Assembly: GCF_014841215.1 (NCBI RefSeq)
Contig: NZ_JACYTR010000052.1
Coordinates: 1-34,119 of the forward strand
Source of the DNA: Pseudomarimonas arenosa
Lineage (GTDB): Bacteria; Pseudomonadota; Gammaproteobacteria; Xanthomonadales; Xanthomonadaceae
DNA: 34,119 bases
Direction: 5' to 3'
Below, piece by piece: positions 1 through 8,091 of the stretch. Below the pieces are notes generated by a model that made no database searches, was not told where the DNA came from, and saw only the letters and a program-made list of their open reading frames with translations. How positions within the stretch are numbered: the first letter of the stretch is position 1; every line of letters begins with the position of its first letter. The position numbers and the translations under genes are program-made.

Positions 1-50
1 AGCTTACGGACCGTGAACAACTGCTCCATGAAGACATCGGCTCCGCGCAT
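1..50 (-). CDS. Transposase N-terminus (partial, runs off the left edge)
   Basis: Only the first 16 codons are present. They read MRGADVFMEQLFTVRKL, which closely resembles the start of IS5/IS1182-type DDE transposases (typically followed by a 'DDFVPADHPLR'-like stretch that would lie outside the window). The ATG at 50-48 is preceded by an AAGGAAG ribosome site five bases upstream, which supports this start. The family assignment rests on this short N-terminus from memory of the family; the exact IS cannot be named. Whether the gene is intact beyond the edge is unknown. Confidence 0.5.
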   Translation of the reverse strand, partial: MRGADVFMEQLFTVRK

Positions 51-123
51 CGGGCTTCCTTGCCAGCGGTGTATCTGAAGGATGAGACAAGTTTACGATG
101 CGAGGAGGTATTTCAGCAGCCTG
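1..123 (-). mobile_element. Truncated end of an insertion sequence
   Basis: The first 123 bases look like one end of an IS whose body lies left of the window. Read on the minus strand, the edge begins CAGGCTGCTGAAA, which resembles the terminal repeats of IS5/IS1182-type elements. A transposase start with a good ribosome site lies 73 bases inside. CTAG follows the edge at 124-127 and could be a target duplication, but the other IS end is not in the window, so this is inference. Confidence 0.5.
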
Positions 124-803
124 CTAGGGCTTGGAATAGTTGTGGTGTTCGATCGATCGGCAGGCATTGTCGTTGAATAGATAGCGCGCGGACCCGAACA
201 ACTTGGCTCTACCGGTTATTTGCCATCGACTGGGTGGGAGACCGGCACAACCTGTGCATCGCTCATCAGGTCGTCATCACCTCGCGCTGCCGCAGGCCGG
301 TCGCGCGGCGCCTTGCGCAATTTACCCTTACTAGCGGCGCTGCCGGGTCGGGGCGTGGCAGCGCTCGACTGCGGCGCCGGATCTGTCTCGACTGGGGCCG
401 CGGTCGCGGCGCACGGCTGGTTGCGGTGAGCCGGAGGCGGTGCATCAAAGTCCTGTCGCTTTCGTCGGTGCATGTAAGCCTTCTTCGTCGACATCGTTGC
501 GCTAGCGCAAGTTCGCGACTGGTGTGGAGAGTGACCACTGTAGTTCCCCAGTGGTCCTTCGTCGGTTCGATATCGCACCTTGTGAAGCATCCTGCCTTTG
601 ATGTGCTTTCTGGCGGTTACAGTGATGCGTTGCCGATCGATCAGGCCTGTCGGTAATGCGGAGGCAGCCGAAATTTCGCGGGAGCGGAGTGCGATTCACT
701 AGTGCCGCAAGGTTGGCAGGCTGCTGAACCAGGTGTCTCAGACATTCACATTGGGCTGCGTGGTAACGCGTCGTTATGCCGGCCGCGAGCGCAGCACCAG
801 GGG
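124..803. other. Mostly non-coding stretch after the IS end
   Basis: About 680 bases between the IS end and the OmpA-type gene. The only candidate gene is a weak proline/alanine-rich frame on the minus strand at 216-494, listed separately. I see no tRNA, no clear terminator and no convincing promoter. The 13-mer GCAGGCTGCTGAA at about 715-727 also occurs at the IS edge in the opposite orientation; this may be chance or an IS scar. Confidence 0.4.
216..494 (-). CDS. Possible small disordered basic protein (weak)
   Basis: A 92-residue frame starting MSTKKAYMHRRKRQ, rich in Ala, Pro, Arg and charged residues, with no predicted fold, signal peptide or membrane segment. It has no visible ribosome binding site upstream of the ATG at 494, and in a GC-rich genome such Pro/Ala/Arg-rich frames often arise by chance. 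It is kept because other small, unusual minus-strand proteins lie nearby and the basic N-terminus looks protein-like. I do not recognise it, and it may not be a gene. Confidence 0.25.
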   Translation of the reverse strand: MSTKKAYMHRRKRQDFDAPPPAHRNQPCAATAAPVETDPAPQSSAATPRPGSAASKGKLRKAPRDRPAAARGDDDLMSDAQVVPVSHPVDGK

Positions 804-1571
804 CTAGTCGTTGAGCAAGAACACCTCGGCACGACGATTAAGTTCACGGCCGTACTTGGATCCGTTGTCAGCGGCTGGCGCCTGGCTACCCTGGGCGACG
901 ACGAATATCCGCGAGGGGTCAATGCCACGCATCAGCAGATAGTCCCTGACTGCATGAGCACGCCGTTCGGACAAGAGGTAGTTGGATTGCTGAGGACCAC
1001 TGCTGTCGGTATGGCCAATTATTCTGATACTGCGTCCGGGGTGTCTTCGCAGGAATTTTGCCAGTTGCAGCAAGGCGTCCATGTCTCTTGCAAGAACAGA
1101 CTGTCCCCGATCAAATGTGACTTCCAGCAGCGCCGTTTCCCATTGGGTGGTGGGTTCGACCTCAGTGCCGAAGCGTGGGGCGAACTCGGTCGTGCGCCGG
1201 ACAGCCGCATCCGCATCGGCCCGGTCCGCGTTGGCATCGTCCTGATCGATCGCTGTGCTTGAGCTTAGTGCGTCGCGAGCGGCAATTCTGGCGTCGAACG
1301 CCATTCGGCGTTGCGATTCTGAGGCATCGGCAGCTATCCAGGCGCGGTAGTGCGATGGCGGTGTCTCGCCGAGTGGGCGAGTGGCGACATCCGGGTCACG
1401 CGATTGCGTCGATGCGAGCGAACAGGCGGAAATCGAAAGACAGAGAATGATGGCCTTCCATCGAAGCGCTGCACCGACTCCTTGAGAGGAGTTTATCCAG
1501 GTGCTCCGCCCCGGCCGGTGGCTGACGTGGCCGTTGTGGCGCAAAAAGAGCCCTTTCAGGGCGGAACGCAT
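804..1571 (-). CDS. OmpA-family lipoprotein, peptidoglycan-binding C-terminus
   Basis: This 255-residue protein has a C-terminal OmpA domain (about residues 145-255) containing the GHTDSSG turn and the NRRAEV ending typical of the peptidoglycan-binding fold, so it should tether the outer membrane to peptidoglycan. A hydrophobic stretch ending in the lipobox ISAC (Cys50) suggests lipidation. The stretch before it is unusually long for a lipoprotein signal, so the true start may lie downstream at a codon I cannot identify. The ATG at 1571 was chosen because it lies five bases after the stop of the small gene at 1577-1831, implying translational coupling. The pair is divergent from the sortase gene. 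OmpA-type proteins sit near sortases in other proteobacteria, so a shared envelope role is plausible but inferred. Confidence 0.8.
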   Translation of the reverse strand: MRSALKGLFLRHNGHVSHRPGRSTWINSSQGVGAALRWKAIILCLSISACSLASTQSRDPDVATRPLGETPPSHYRAWIAADASESQRRMAFDARIAARDALSSSTAIDQDDANADRADADAAVRRTTEFAPRFGTEVEPTTQWETALLEVTFDRGQSVLARDMDALLQLAKFLRRHPGRSIRIIGHTDSSGPQQSNYLLSERRAHAVRDYLLMRGIDPSRIFVVAQGSQAPAADNGSKYGRELNRRAEVFLLND

Positions 1572-1576
1572 GACTC

Positions 1577-1831
1577 TCAATCGACCGATCTCTGACTGCA
1601 ACCATGCTGAGAACCAAGCTCCACTTCTTCTGGCATAACCATGGGTTTGATCTCGATCGATTTGAATCGCGGTGCAGTGCCGCTTTCTTGTGGCGCTGGG
1701 CTGCTTTCAGAAGCAGTCTGCGGGCTGCTAATAGGCCGACTCTTTCCGCCGTGCCCTTCCGGATCAGGGTTCTGGAGCGCCAAGGCTTCCAGGAGATCGA
1801 TGGGGTTGGAAGCTCGTGATGTGCCGTTCAT
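1577..1831 (-). CDS. Small orphan protein A with EIKPxVMPE motif
   Basis: A polar 84-residue protein starting MNGTSRASNP, with no signal peptide or membrane segment. I do not recognise it. Its C-terminal third carries PRFKSIEIKPMVMPE, strikingly like PRFISTEIKPTVMPE in the unlinked small protein at 8507-8713. Between the two copies, codons for shared residues differ at synonymous positions (Ser, Lys, Pro, Pro, Glu), which argues that the protein sequence is what is kept. The stop codon lies five bases before the ATG of the OmpA-type lipoprotein, so the two are probably co-translated. The ribosome site before the ATG at 1831 is weak (AGAG), and upstream in-frame starts up to 1942 are possible. 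Confidence 0.5.
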   Translation of the reverse strand: MNGTSRASNPIDLLEALALQNPDPEGHGGKSRPISSPQTASESSPAPQESGTAPRFKSIEIKPMVMPEEVELGSQHGCSQRSVD

Positions 1832-2070
1832 GCAGCTCTCTACCGGGATGTCAGGGATCACCAGACTGCGCCTGTTTGCTAGCGCTGTCGGTGCGCTATC
1901 GAACGCGCGCGCTCCACGGGGAAATCTGAGCAGGCATGGCAAGTCGACCCTCTATGACCTGAGGTGACTGACTCGGGGAAGCGGCCGCCGCAGCCGGTCT
2001 CCTTGGGTGCGATAACGCACTGAACCCTGCATCATCGAACTGTTAGTTTGGCTGTCGATGCCGAAAGGCG

Positions 2071-2865
2071 ATGGCCGCGTTCACAGACTATGCAAACAGA
2101 GTCGCTCAGCACTCAACTAAGCCAGGCATTCGCCGATGGGCCGTGTGCATGAGCGCCAGATTCGCCCTGCGTTGCCTGGAAGTCTCGGCATGGATCCTGG
2201 GCGTCGGCCTGCTCGGTTTCTATATCAGTGCGCGGGCCAGTGGCGAAGCGGAGCGACGCGAGGCTATCTCCGAGTTTGCCCTGCGCAGCAGTTTCAAATC
2301 CGCAGGCAAGTTCAATCAACCAAATGGCCACGAGTATCAAAAGCAGGCCCCGAACAGCGAGTTCGAGCCTGGGCCGGATCCGAACTCCACGCTGGATGCA
2401 CGCCAGAAAGCACAATGGTCAATTGGGCGAATCGAACGGTTTGAGAGCACTCAAAGCAGCGTCAGCGCTGACGATGGCGCTGCAGTTGCGATTCTTAGCA
2501 TTCCAAGGGTCGAGCTAGAAGTGCCGGTTCTCGCGCAGCTCAACGAACGCAATCTCAACCGCGGCGCAGCGCTGGATTCCGATAGCGCGCCCCCGCACAG
2601 TGATGGCAACGTGGTAATTGCAGCGCATCGTGACGGCTACTTTCGCTCTCTACGTCACGTGGTTGTCGGCGACTCGCTGACGGTCGAACTGACAAACCGC
2701 CAGCGTTCCTATCGCGTCACCTCGATTTCGATCGTCGCGCCGACCGACCTGTCGCCCTTGCTCAGCACATCGGTGGCCAGCATCACCCTGGTGACCTGCT
2801 ATCCATTTTTCTTCGTTGGCAGCGCGCCTCAGCGCTATATCGTGAGAGCTGAGGAGCAGCTATGA
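2071..2865 (+). CDS. Class D-like sortase (transpeptidase)
   Basis: This 264-residue membrane-anchored cysteine transpeptidase should cut a C-terminal sorting signal and transfer the protein to an acceptor. An N-terminal membrane segment spans about residues 36-54, followed by a variable linker to about residue 135 and then the sortase beta-barrel. The catalytic residues are visible: His186 in AAHRDGYF, Cys243 in TLVTCYPF and Arg255 in APQRYIV. The CYPF...APQR layout is that of class D-type sortases. The next gene, 68 bases downstream on the same strand, encodes a protein with an LPDTA sorting signal, so the two form an enzyme-substrate pair. ATG 2071 has a close AAAGG upstream; ATG 2149 is an alternative that would still leave the membrane segment. 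Sortases are mainly Gram-positive enzymes, and the acceptor in this Gram-negative setting is unknown. Confidence 0.88.
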   Translation: MAAFTDYANRVAQHSTKPGIRRWAVCMSARFALRCLEVSAWILGVGLLGFYISARASGEAERREAISEFALRSSFKSAGKFNQPNGHEYQKQAPNSEFEPGPDPNSTLDARQKAQWSIGRIERFESTQSSVSADDGAAVAILSIPRVELEVPVLAQLNERNLNRGAALDSDSAPPHSDGNVVIAAHRDGYFRSLRHVVVGDSLTVELTNRQRSYRVTSISIVAPTDLSPLLSTSVASITLVTCYPFFFVGSAPQRYIVRAEEQL

Positions 2866-2933
2866 CGTAGTCCGCCCGACTGCATCCCGCCCTGAGTCGC
2901 AGTCGGTTTCACCTTCTTCCACTGGAGCACGAC

Positions 2934-3626
2934 ATGAACGTAGCACGCATCAAATCAAATCCGATCGCTCTTTCCATTTTGCTGGCAGGCCTTGCATGTG
3001 CGACATCCGCCCGCGCCCAGCAAAGCATGGACACCGACAAACTGCCTGACCCTGCAGTCGATAAATCCGACTGTGCCGGCATGATCTGGAACACCGAACT
3101 CGTCAGCAAGTACCCGCGTATCGCAAAGGGTTGCCGCGAAGTCGTCATGGTAGACGGCCAGAAATGGGCCCGCTTTGAGGCGGCGTTTGTTCGCGCCAAT
3201 GCCGATGGCTCGTTCACTTCTGAGTTTATGGATGGGCGCAACCACACCTTGGGCAACGTCACCTTGATGCCACGAGCCGATCAACGCGCCACCATCGACG
3301 GCCGCAAGGTGCGCTTTTCTGACCTCAGCCATAATCAGAAGCTCAATTACTACGTGCCGGAAGGTGCCACAGGTTTCGCCTTTGAGCCGGTCGCCAGCAG
3401 CAGCGAATACGTACCGATTGTGCGCTACGAAGAAGTCGAAACAGTGCCAAGTCCGAGCGTCGATCGGAGCCTGGTAGCCCAGGTCGATCCGTCGACACAG
3501 CGTCAAGCGCGGCATCTGCCGGATACCGCAGGTCCGCTACCTTTTCTGGCGCTGGGTGGGCTGGTCAGCCTGATTGGTGCTGGGGGTCTATCACTGCGTC
3601 GCCGCTTGTTCCAGCCCAAGGCGTAA
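2934..3626 (+). CDS. Predicted sortase substrate with LPDTA sorting signal
   Basis: A 230-residue exported protein: signal peptide about residues 1-28 (cleavage after TSARA), a soluble domain to about residue 190, then LPDTA at 195-199, a hydrophobic segment at about 202-220, and an RRR tail at 222-224. This order (sorting motif, membrane segment, positive tail) is the classic sortase signal, and LPxTA is the form preferred by class D enzymes. The soluble domain has two cysteines (47 and 67) that could form a disulfide; I do not recognise its fold. A GGAG site precedes the ATG. The sortase gene lies directly upstream, so this is very likely its dedicated substrate. Attachment to the cell surface is inferred; what it is attached to is unknown. 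Confidence 0.85.
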   Translation: MNVARIKSNPIALSILLAGLACATSARAQQSMDTDKLPDPAVDKSDCAGMIWNTELVSKYPRIAKGCREVVMVDGQKWARFEAAFVRANADGSFTSEFMDGRNHTLGNVTLMPRADQRATIDGRKVRFSDLSHNQKLNYYVPEGATGFAFEPVASSSEYVPIVRYEEVETVPSPSVDRSLVAQVDPSTQRQARHLPDTAGPLPFLALGGLVSLIGAGGLSLRRRLFQPKA

Positions 3627-3679
3627 GCGCTCGGCAGCCAGCGAGCGCACTCAGCACTGATTGACTGCTGATTCGGGCG

Positions 3680-3697
3680 CGGGCCAAGGATGGCCCG
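3680..3697 (+). terminator. Short GC hairpin after the sortase substrate gene
   Basis: A perfect 6-bp stem CGGGCC/GGCCCG with a 6-base loop lies 54 bases after the substrate stop codon, between two convergent genes. There is no U-tract, so it is at best a weak or factor-assisted terminator. Confidence 0.3.
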
Positions 3698-3788
3698 TCC
3701 ACGGCGGGGTAGGGCGTGGCGAGTTCGGCCATGCGCCGGTCTCGGCGCCCCACTCAAGAACGCGGTGCTCGTACGGTTCGATGTCGGG

Positions 3789-4550
3789 CTAATGGTCTTC
3801 GCGGACTCGGGCAATGGCTCGATGCGCCGATGGCTGAACAATTGGTTGAGGTAACAAGCGATCCGTTTCCTTTTTCACCACTGCGTAGCATTCGCAGCTC
3901 AGTTTCTCCAGCCTTGGGCGATCCAGCACGGTGATATGGCCACGACTGTATTCGATCACTCCGAGCTTTTGTAGTTTGCCTGCCGCCTCTGTGACGCCTT
4001 CGCGGCGCACACCCAGCATGTTTGCAATCAGTTCCTGAGTCATCGTCAGGTGATTGCTGGGCAGACGGTCGAGTGACAGCAACAGCCAGCGACACAGCTG
4101 CTGGTCGATCGAGTGGTGGCGATTGCAGACGGCAGTCTGTGCCATTTGGGTGATCAATGCCTGGGTGTAGCGCAGCATCAGCACAAGCAATTCGCCGTGA
4201 CGATTGAATTCGTCTTTCAAACGTTGTCCAGGCAAGCGGTAGGCCGAGCCTTCGCTCTGGACAACCGCTCGGCTGGACGTGCTCTCACCGCCCATGAACA
4301 AGGCAACGCCCACCAGGCCCTCATTTCCAACGACCGAGATCTCAGCAGAGGAGCCGTTTTCCATAACGTAGAGTAGCGAGACGATACTATCGGTGGGGAA
4401 ATAGACGTGGCGCATGGAGTCGCCAGGTTCGTAAAGCACTTTGCCCAACGGAAGACTCACCGGCTCAAGCAGCGGAACGAGCCGCGCACGGACTTCGGCT
4501 GAGAGAGCACGAATAAGCTGGTTTGACTGGGGAGAAGTTGCTTCTGTCAT
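3789..4550 (-). CDS. Crp/Fnr-family transcription regulator (no FNR cysteines)
   Basis: A 253-residue regulator with an N-terminal cyclic-nucleotide-binding-like barrel (about residues 20-130; note the YFPTDSIVSL strand-turn) and a C-terminal Crp-type winged helix (about 165-220, with MTQELIANMLGVRREGVT as the helix-turn-helix). It lacks the N-terminal cysteine cluster of FNR, so it should not sense oxygen through an Fe-S centre. Its ligand is unknown, and a basic C-terminal tail follows the HTH. A second regulator of the same subfamily is at 11093-11770. A 22-bp palindrome 83 bases upstream of the start (4633-4654) could be its own operator. It may control the neighbouring stress and envelope genes, but this is inference. 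Confidence 0.85.
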   Translation of the reverse strand: MTEATSPQSNQLIRALSAEVRARLVPLLEPVSLPLGKVLYEPGDSMRHVYFPTDSIVSLLYVMENGSSAEISVVGNEGLVGVALFMGGESTSSRAVVQSEGSAYRLPGQRLKDEFNRHGELLVLMLRYTQALITQMAQTAVCNRHHSIDQQLCRWLLLSLDRLPSNHLTMTQELIANMLGVRREGVTEAAGKLQKLGVIEYSRGHITVLDRPRLEKLSCECYAVVKKETDRLLPQPIVQPSAHRAIARVREDH

Positions 4551-4632
4551 CGCTATCTGAGCCTTTTGGTCTGGCGGCCTGTCACATGCGACCCTGGGTT
4601 CGGCCTTCAGAATAGCGTCGAGAAATCAATGC

Positions 4633-4654
4633 GTATGTACGATAGCGAACATAC
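4633..4654 (-). promoter_or_regulatory. Palindromic Crp/Fnr-type operator candidate
   Basis: A perfect dyad GTATGT-N10-ACATAC of 22 bp, the length and geometry of a Crp-family site, with TACGATAGCGAACA at the centre. It lies about 83 bases upstream of the Crp/Fnr gene that starts at 4550. Similar sequences lie at 12477-12495 (upstream of the DUF3309 gene), 6732-6747 (upstream of the protease) and, as a half-site, at about 23210-23220. Confidence 0.45.
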
Positions 4655-4787
4655 TGTTGGGGCCAGCCACGAACAGGCTCAACGTGGATCAGCGGTGCGC
4701 TGACGCATTCGGAAATCACGCACTTACCAGCAAACTACACGCAGCCGCCCCGGGACGCGAACGGCCGCTGGCCGTCACATCTTCGCG

Positions 4788-5123
4788 TCAGCGGACATCA
4801 TGCAATTGCCAGTGGCTGCCCGCCAACCAGCGCAGTCGCTGCCGCAGCAGGGTGCTACTGAGCGTTGTGTTCACCACCAGGTCGATGGCCGTGTGCGACT
4901 GCTCGCCGCGCACGCTTGCGCCCTTATCGATGGCCGACGCCGAATCGTCGATCTCATCGGGTGCCTCTTGCATGCTGCGCCAGCGCTGAAACAGCGTGTC
5001 TGTTCGCAAGGCGTCTTGCAATTCCTTGGCGAGCCCATCCGCACCCGCGGATTGGAAGCTCAGTTGGGGCTCAGTGCCGCGCGCCAGCGCGGGGTTCGGA
5101 AGCCGGATGTAGTAGCGAGTCAT
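4788..5123 (-). CDS. Unknown 111-aa protein, paralogue of the one at 8092-8424
   Basis: This soluble 111-residue protein starts MTRYYIRLPNPALARG and ends LAGSHWQLHDVR. I do not recognise a named family. It clearly aligns with the 110-residue protein at 8092-8424: both open with Y-x-I/F-R-L-P, share G-x-A-x-x-LQ-x-x-LR-x-D, then H-x-AI-x-L-x-V-x-T-x-L, and end RL-x-x-LAG-x-HW-x-L. It has no signal peptide or membrane segment, so it is probably cytoplasmic. A GAGGG ribosome site lies eight bases before the ATG. It is divergent from the PRC-barrel gene and downstream-facing to the Crp/Fnr gene; the paralogue follows the diguanylate cyclase, so a signalling or adaptor role is conceivable but unproven. 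Confidence 0.7.
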   Translation of the reverse strand: MTRYYIRLPNPALARGTEPQLSFQSAGADGLAKELQDALRTDTLFQRWRSMQEAPDEIDDSASAIDKGASVRGEQSHTAIDLVVNTTLSSTLLRQRLRWLAGSHWQLHDVR

Positions 5124-5318
5124 GACAGTGCCCTCGTGAGCCGGGTCGATTCAATATCGGTCGATGTGTGGGGCGGGTCAATCGCAGAGGGAAAGAGAAG
5201 CGGAAGCCGCGACGGATGTATTGGTTAGCGGTTAGCGAACGGATAGACCCTTGCAAGATTCCTATTCTGTTGATCCACGGCTCCGCAATGTACGGCTGAG
5301 CTCAATCGGGAGCACCTT

Positions 5319-5756
5319 ATGAATCACGCTTCGAAAGACACCCATGGCAAGCGCAAGCCGGATGACGGCGCTGGCAAAGGTCCGGGTCCCAGCATCCGCC
5401 ATGGGCCAGGGCCGGAACTGATGAGCGCCGCCGCGCTAGTGGGTGATTCAGTGGTCAATTGCCACCACGAGGAAGTCGGCGATATCAAGGAAATCATGTT
5501 GGACATGCGGAGTGGACGGGTGGGTTATGCGCTTCTCTCGTTCGGCGGCTTCCCGGGCATGGGTGAGAAGCTGTTCACAGTACCTTGGAATGCGCTGACG
5601 CTCGATACCCTCAACAAGCGCTTCATATTGGATGTGGAAAAGGCCCGTCTCGAATCGGCACCCGGATTCAGCATGAACAACTGGCCGAATATGGCGGATG
5701 CTACCTGGGCCAGAGAAATCCATGCCTACTACGGGACTCAGCCCTTCGGTCCGTGA
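5319..5756 (+). CDS. PRC-barrel domain protein
   Basis: A 145-residue soluble protein with a polar, Gly/Pro/Lys-rich N-terminus (1-35) and then a PRC-barrel beta domain (about 36-115), recognisable by LVGDSVVNCHHEEVGDIKEI followed by RVGYALLSFGGF and the VPWNAL strand. PRC-barrel proteins of this stand-alone type are common in stress-related clusters of proteobacteria; they bind partners such as RNA-processing factors or reaction-centre subunits in other settings, but no catalytic activity is implied. GGGAG precedes the ATG. The neighbourhood (Crp/Fnr regulator, small envelope proteins) fits a stress-response role by association only. Confidence 0.85.
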   Translation: MNHASKDTHGKRKPDDGAGKGPGPSIRHGPGPELMSAAALVGDSVVNCHHEEVGDIKEIMLDMRSGRVGYALLSFGGFPGMGEKLFTVPWNALTLDTLNKRFILDVEKARLESAPGFSMNNWPNMADATWAREIHAYYGTQPFGP

Positions 5757-5931
5757 GGCTTGCACTATCGGTGACTCGCCGAATTGCGCTGACCGCGAAG
5801 CGGGCCGGCACATCTTGCTGCTCCCGACGCATCGCCGTCGTCACAGGTCTCGCGACTCGCCGTCGGCAATTCGGCGGCAGCGTGCACATGGCGCGCTGTC
5901 CTTGGGCAAGTCGGGAGGCGGGGCTGGTCAT

Positions 5932-6696
5932 TCAGTTGCCATCGGCGTTTAGCGCAATTGCAGGTAACTCCGTCAGCGTCATCAGAATGTCTGCGTACCA
6001 GGCACAGTTGAGCCCCAATGCCTCGTCGAGCTTGAGATCGCGGGTGCCCAGATCCACACGTGCGGAGTGAATCCCGAGCAGCATCCAGGGCAGGTCGCCC
6101 CGAGCCGGATCTGCTTGATCCACCCGTATCACGACCGGAGCCCCGCTGGTGCCGCGATGGGTACGCGCGTCGGTGAGGAAATAGCCAGCGCCCTGAAAGC
6201 GCAGTCCGAACGAAGAGGCGATAGCCGCTTGTCGTACCACCGGCATGTGATGCAGCAAATCGTGAAACCCAAGCGGAAAGCCCACGACCAGCAGAGCGCT
6301 ACCTACTTCGATGTTGGCATCTGGGTCGGGCAAGTGCTCGGGCGTAAAGGCTCGGTAGACTAGTGAATCGGGCAAAGCAGCCCGGTTGATTTCGATCACC
6401 GCGACGTCGATCTCGCCAGCATTGTCGGTTCCTTGCCGCCAGACGCTTTTTCCGTCCTGGTAAAGCGGAATCGAGAAACCTATCGACTTTGCGAGATTGG
6501 CTCGGTCAATGTGCAGTTCGATCTCGACGCGACTGGGAAAATGTTGAGTCGGCTCGTCGACGAACACATGACGACTGGTAACCAGGAATAGCCGGCTGTC
6601 ACGCTCGAAGAAAAAGCCGCTCGCATTGGTCAGGCCTATGTCGCCATCAAAGGTCAAGATCTGCGCGGCGCTTAGCAAGATGGGTTCGACAATCAT
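5932..6696 (-). CDS. Trypsin-like serine protease (S1 fold)
   Basis: A 254-residue protein with a chymotrypsin-fold domain. The catalytic triad is visible: His43 in LVTSRHVF, Asp98 in EIDVAVIE and Ser184 in HRGTSGAPV, so it should be an active serine peptidase. There is no PDZ domain as in DegP and no clear signal peptide from the ATG at 6696, which suggests cytoplasmic action or an unannotated export route. An upstream start at 6747 would add 17 residues with a mildly hydrophobic character (MFATAPTLAAACGSL), which might act as a signal, so the start is uncertain. The gene is divergent from the diguanylate cyclase. Its substrate is unknown. Confidence 0.82.
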   Translation of the reverse strand: MIVEPILLSAAQILTFDGDIGLTNASGFFFERDSRLFLVTSRHVFVDEPTQHFPSRVEIELHIDRANLAKSIGFSIPLYQDGKSVWRQGTDNAGEIDVAVIEINRAALPDSLVYRAFTPEHLPDPDANIEVGSALLVVGFPLGFHDLLHHMPVVRQAAIASSFGLRFQGAGYFLTDARTHRGTSGAPVVIRVDQADPARGDLPWMLLGIHSARVDLGTRDLKLDEALGLNCAWYADILMTLTELPAIALNADGN

Positions 6697-6731
6697 TCGA
6701 TTGAGGCTGCCGCATGCCGCTGCCAGCGTCG

Positions 6732-6747
6732 GTGCGGTGGCGAACAT
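6732..6747 (-). promoter_or_regulatory. Degenerate copy of the 4633-4654 operator motif
   Basis: GTGCGGTGGCGAACAT matches the central 16 bases of the putative operator at 4637-4652 at 13 of 16 positions by eye. It lies about 40 bases upstream of the protease ATG at 6696. Not symmetric; low confidence. Confidence 0.2.
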
Positions 6748-7013
6748 TCAGTACCAGTCGCAATCCGTTCCAAGCCGCAAAATCGTTGCGAGCAATCTCC
6801 GCGTTTGTATGCGCCTGATCGTCCATCGATTGAGGCCCGCATATGCAGGTCCACCGCTCGAGTGAGCGCTACCAGACCGACTCGCTTGCTTTGACGCGCT
6901 ACGCTCGAGGTCAAGGCAAGTGGCCCGTTTCTTTCGTGTCGGGCATTCGTTTGATTGGCCGTACACATTCGCGCGGTAGCTGCAATCGATTGACATCGGA
7001 GGAGGAATCGAGT

Positions 7014-8063
7014 GTGACAACGCCCATGCATCCACTCACGTCGCTGTTCGACTCCGTGCTGTCGCTCGATCGTCAGCCCGACAATCAGGCGTCGCCGGGC
7101 TGGTTCTTTCCTAACAGGGCAAGCGGTCTGTTAAGCGTGGCGGCGGCCATACTGGATCGCAAGGGAGCTTTGCTGCAATGCAATGTAGGTTTCTCTCGGT
7201 TACTGCCGGAGTCGACGCGGCTGCTGCCTGGTGCAAACGTCGGCAAGCATTTCGTCGCCCCTCGGTTTGCCGATCTGGTGCGCGCCGCTGAATCGAGCCG
7301 CTTGGCGGGATATGCTGGGCCGCTGGCTGTGGGCAGTCCATCGATGTCCCTGCTTCCACTAAGAGCAAGGGTGTGGCTGAGTAGGCAAGGCGTGCACCTG
7401 TTGGCCGAATACGATATTGATCGACTACAAGGCATGGCCGGCCGGAGCCATGAAAGCGACCAGCACCAAGACTTATTGCAGGCGCTTCAGCGAGACTATG
7501 ACCAGCTCAAGCTGCATACCGACAGCGTCGTGCAGACGTCCTTGACTGACCCCCTGACTGGCGTCGGCAACCGCCGTAAATTGGACCAGGCCTTGGTCGA
7601 TGAAATCAGTCGAGTGGACAGGGGCGGTGGCCCCCTGAGCGCGATCATGATCGATCTTGACCTGTTCAAACGAGTAAACGACGAGTTCGGACATGCGGCA
7701 GGCGATGGCGTCCTGGTCGGGATAGCCCATCAGCTGTTGGCTCATCTCAGAGCCAGCGACACGATCGCCAGAATAGGCGGCGAAGAGTTCGTTGTTCTGC
7801 TTCCCAACACGAAGATCAAGAATGCACTCCAGAAGGCCGAAGTGATGAGGTCGGGCGTTGCCGAATCTTCGCCGACGAACACGAACAAAAAATGCACGGC
7901 CAGCTTTGGTGTCGCACAGCTGCGACCCTCGGAGAATGGGGCGTCTCTACTTCATCGCTTGGATGTGGCGCTTTATCGATCCAAGGCGGAAGGCCGCAAC
8001 CGAGTGACCTCGGCCGAAGTGCATAGCGTTCGAAGCATCCCATCGCCATCCCCGGCGACCTAA
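7014..8063 (+). CDS. PAS-GGDEF diguanylate cyclase
   Basis: A 349-residue soluble signalling enzyme that should make cyclic di-GMP from two GTP. A PAS-like sensor spans about residues 38-135 (AAAILDRKGALLQCN), a short helical linker follows (145-175), and the GGDEF domain runs from about 177 to 335. It has DPLTGVGNRR, the metal-binding IDLDLFK (Asp215), the active-site GGEEF at 255-259, and an intact inhibitory RxxD at 246-249, so feedback inhibition is expected. The GTG at 7014 was chosen because GGAGGAGG ends eight bases upstream; longer in-frame starts lack such a site. The paralogous 110-aa unknown gene begins 28 bases after the stop, probably in the same transcript. Confidence 0.93.
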   Translation: MTTPMHPLTSLFDSVLSLDRQPDNQASPGWFFPNRASGLLSVAAAILDRKGALLQCNVGFSRLLPESTRLLPGANVGKHFVAPRFADLVRAAESSRLAGYAGPLAVGSPSMSLLPLRARVWLSRQGVHLLAEYDIDRLQGMAGRSHESDQHQDLLQALQRDYDQLKLHTDSVVQTSLTDPLTGVGNRRKLDQALVDEISRVDRGGGPLSAIMIDLDLFKRVNDEFGHAAGDGVLVGIAHQLLAHLRASDTIARIGGEEFVVLLPNTKIKNALQKAEVMRSGVAESSPTNTNKKCTASFGVAQLRPSENGASLLHRLDVALYRSKAEGRNRVTSAEVHSVRSIPSPSPAT

Positions 8064-8091
8064 CTGCTCGACACAAAGGAAGGCTGCGCAT

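Noticed and set aside
1648-1661. FNR-like TTGAT-N4-ATCGA inside the small protein gene
   Set aside because: It lies within the coding motif for EIKP and has a parallel, weaker copy in the second small gene for the same reason; not a promoter position.
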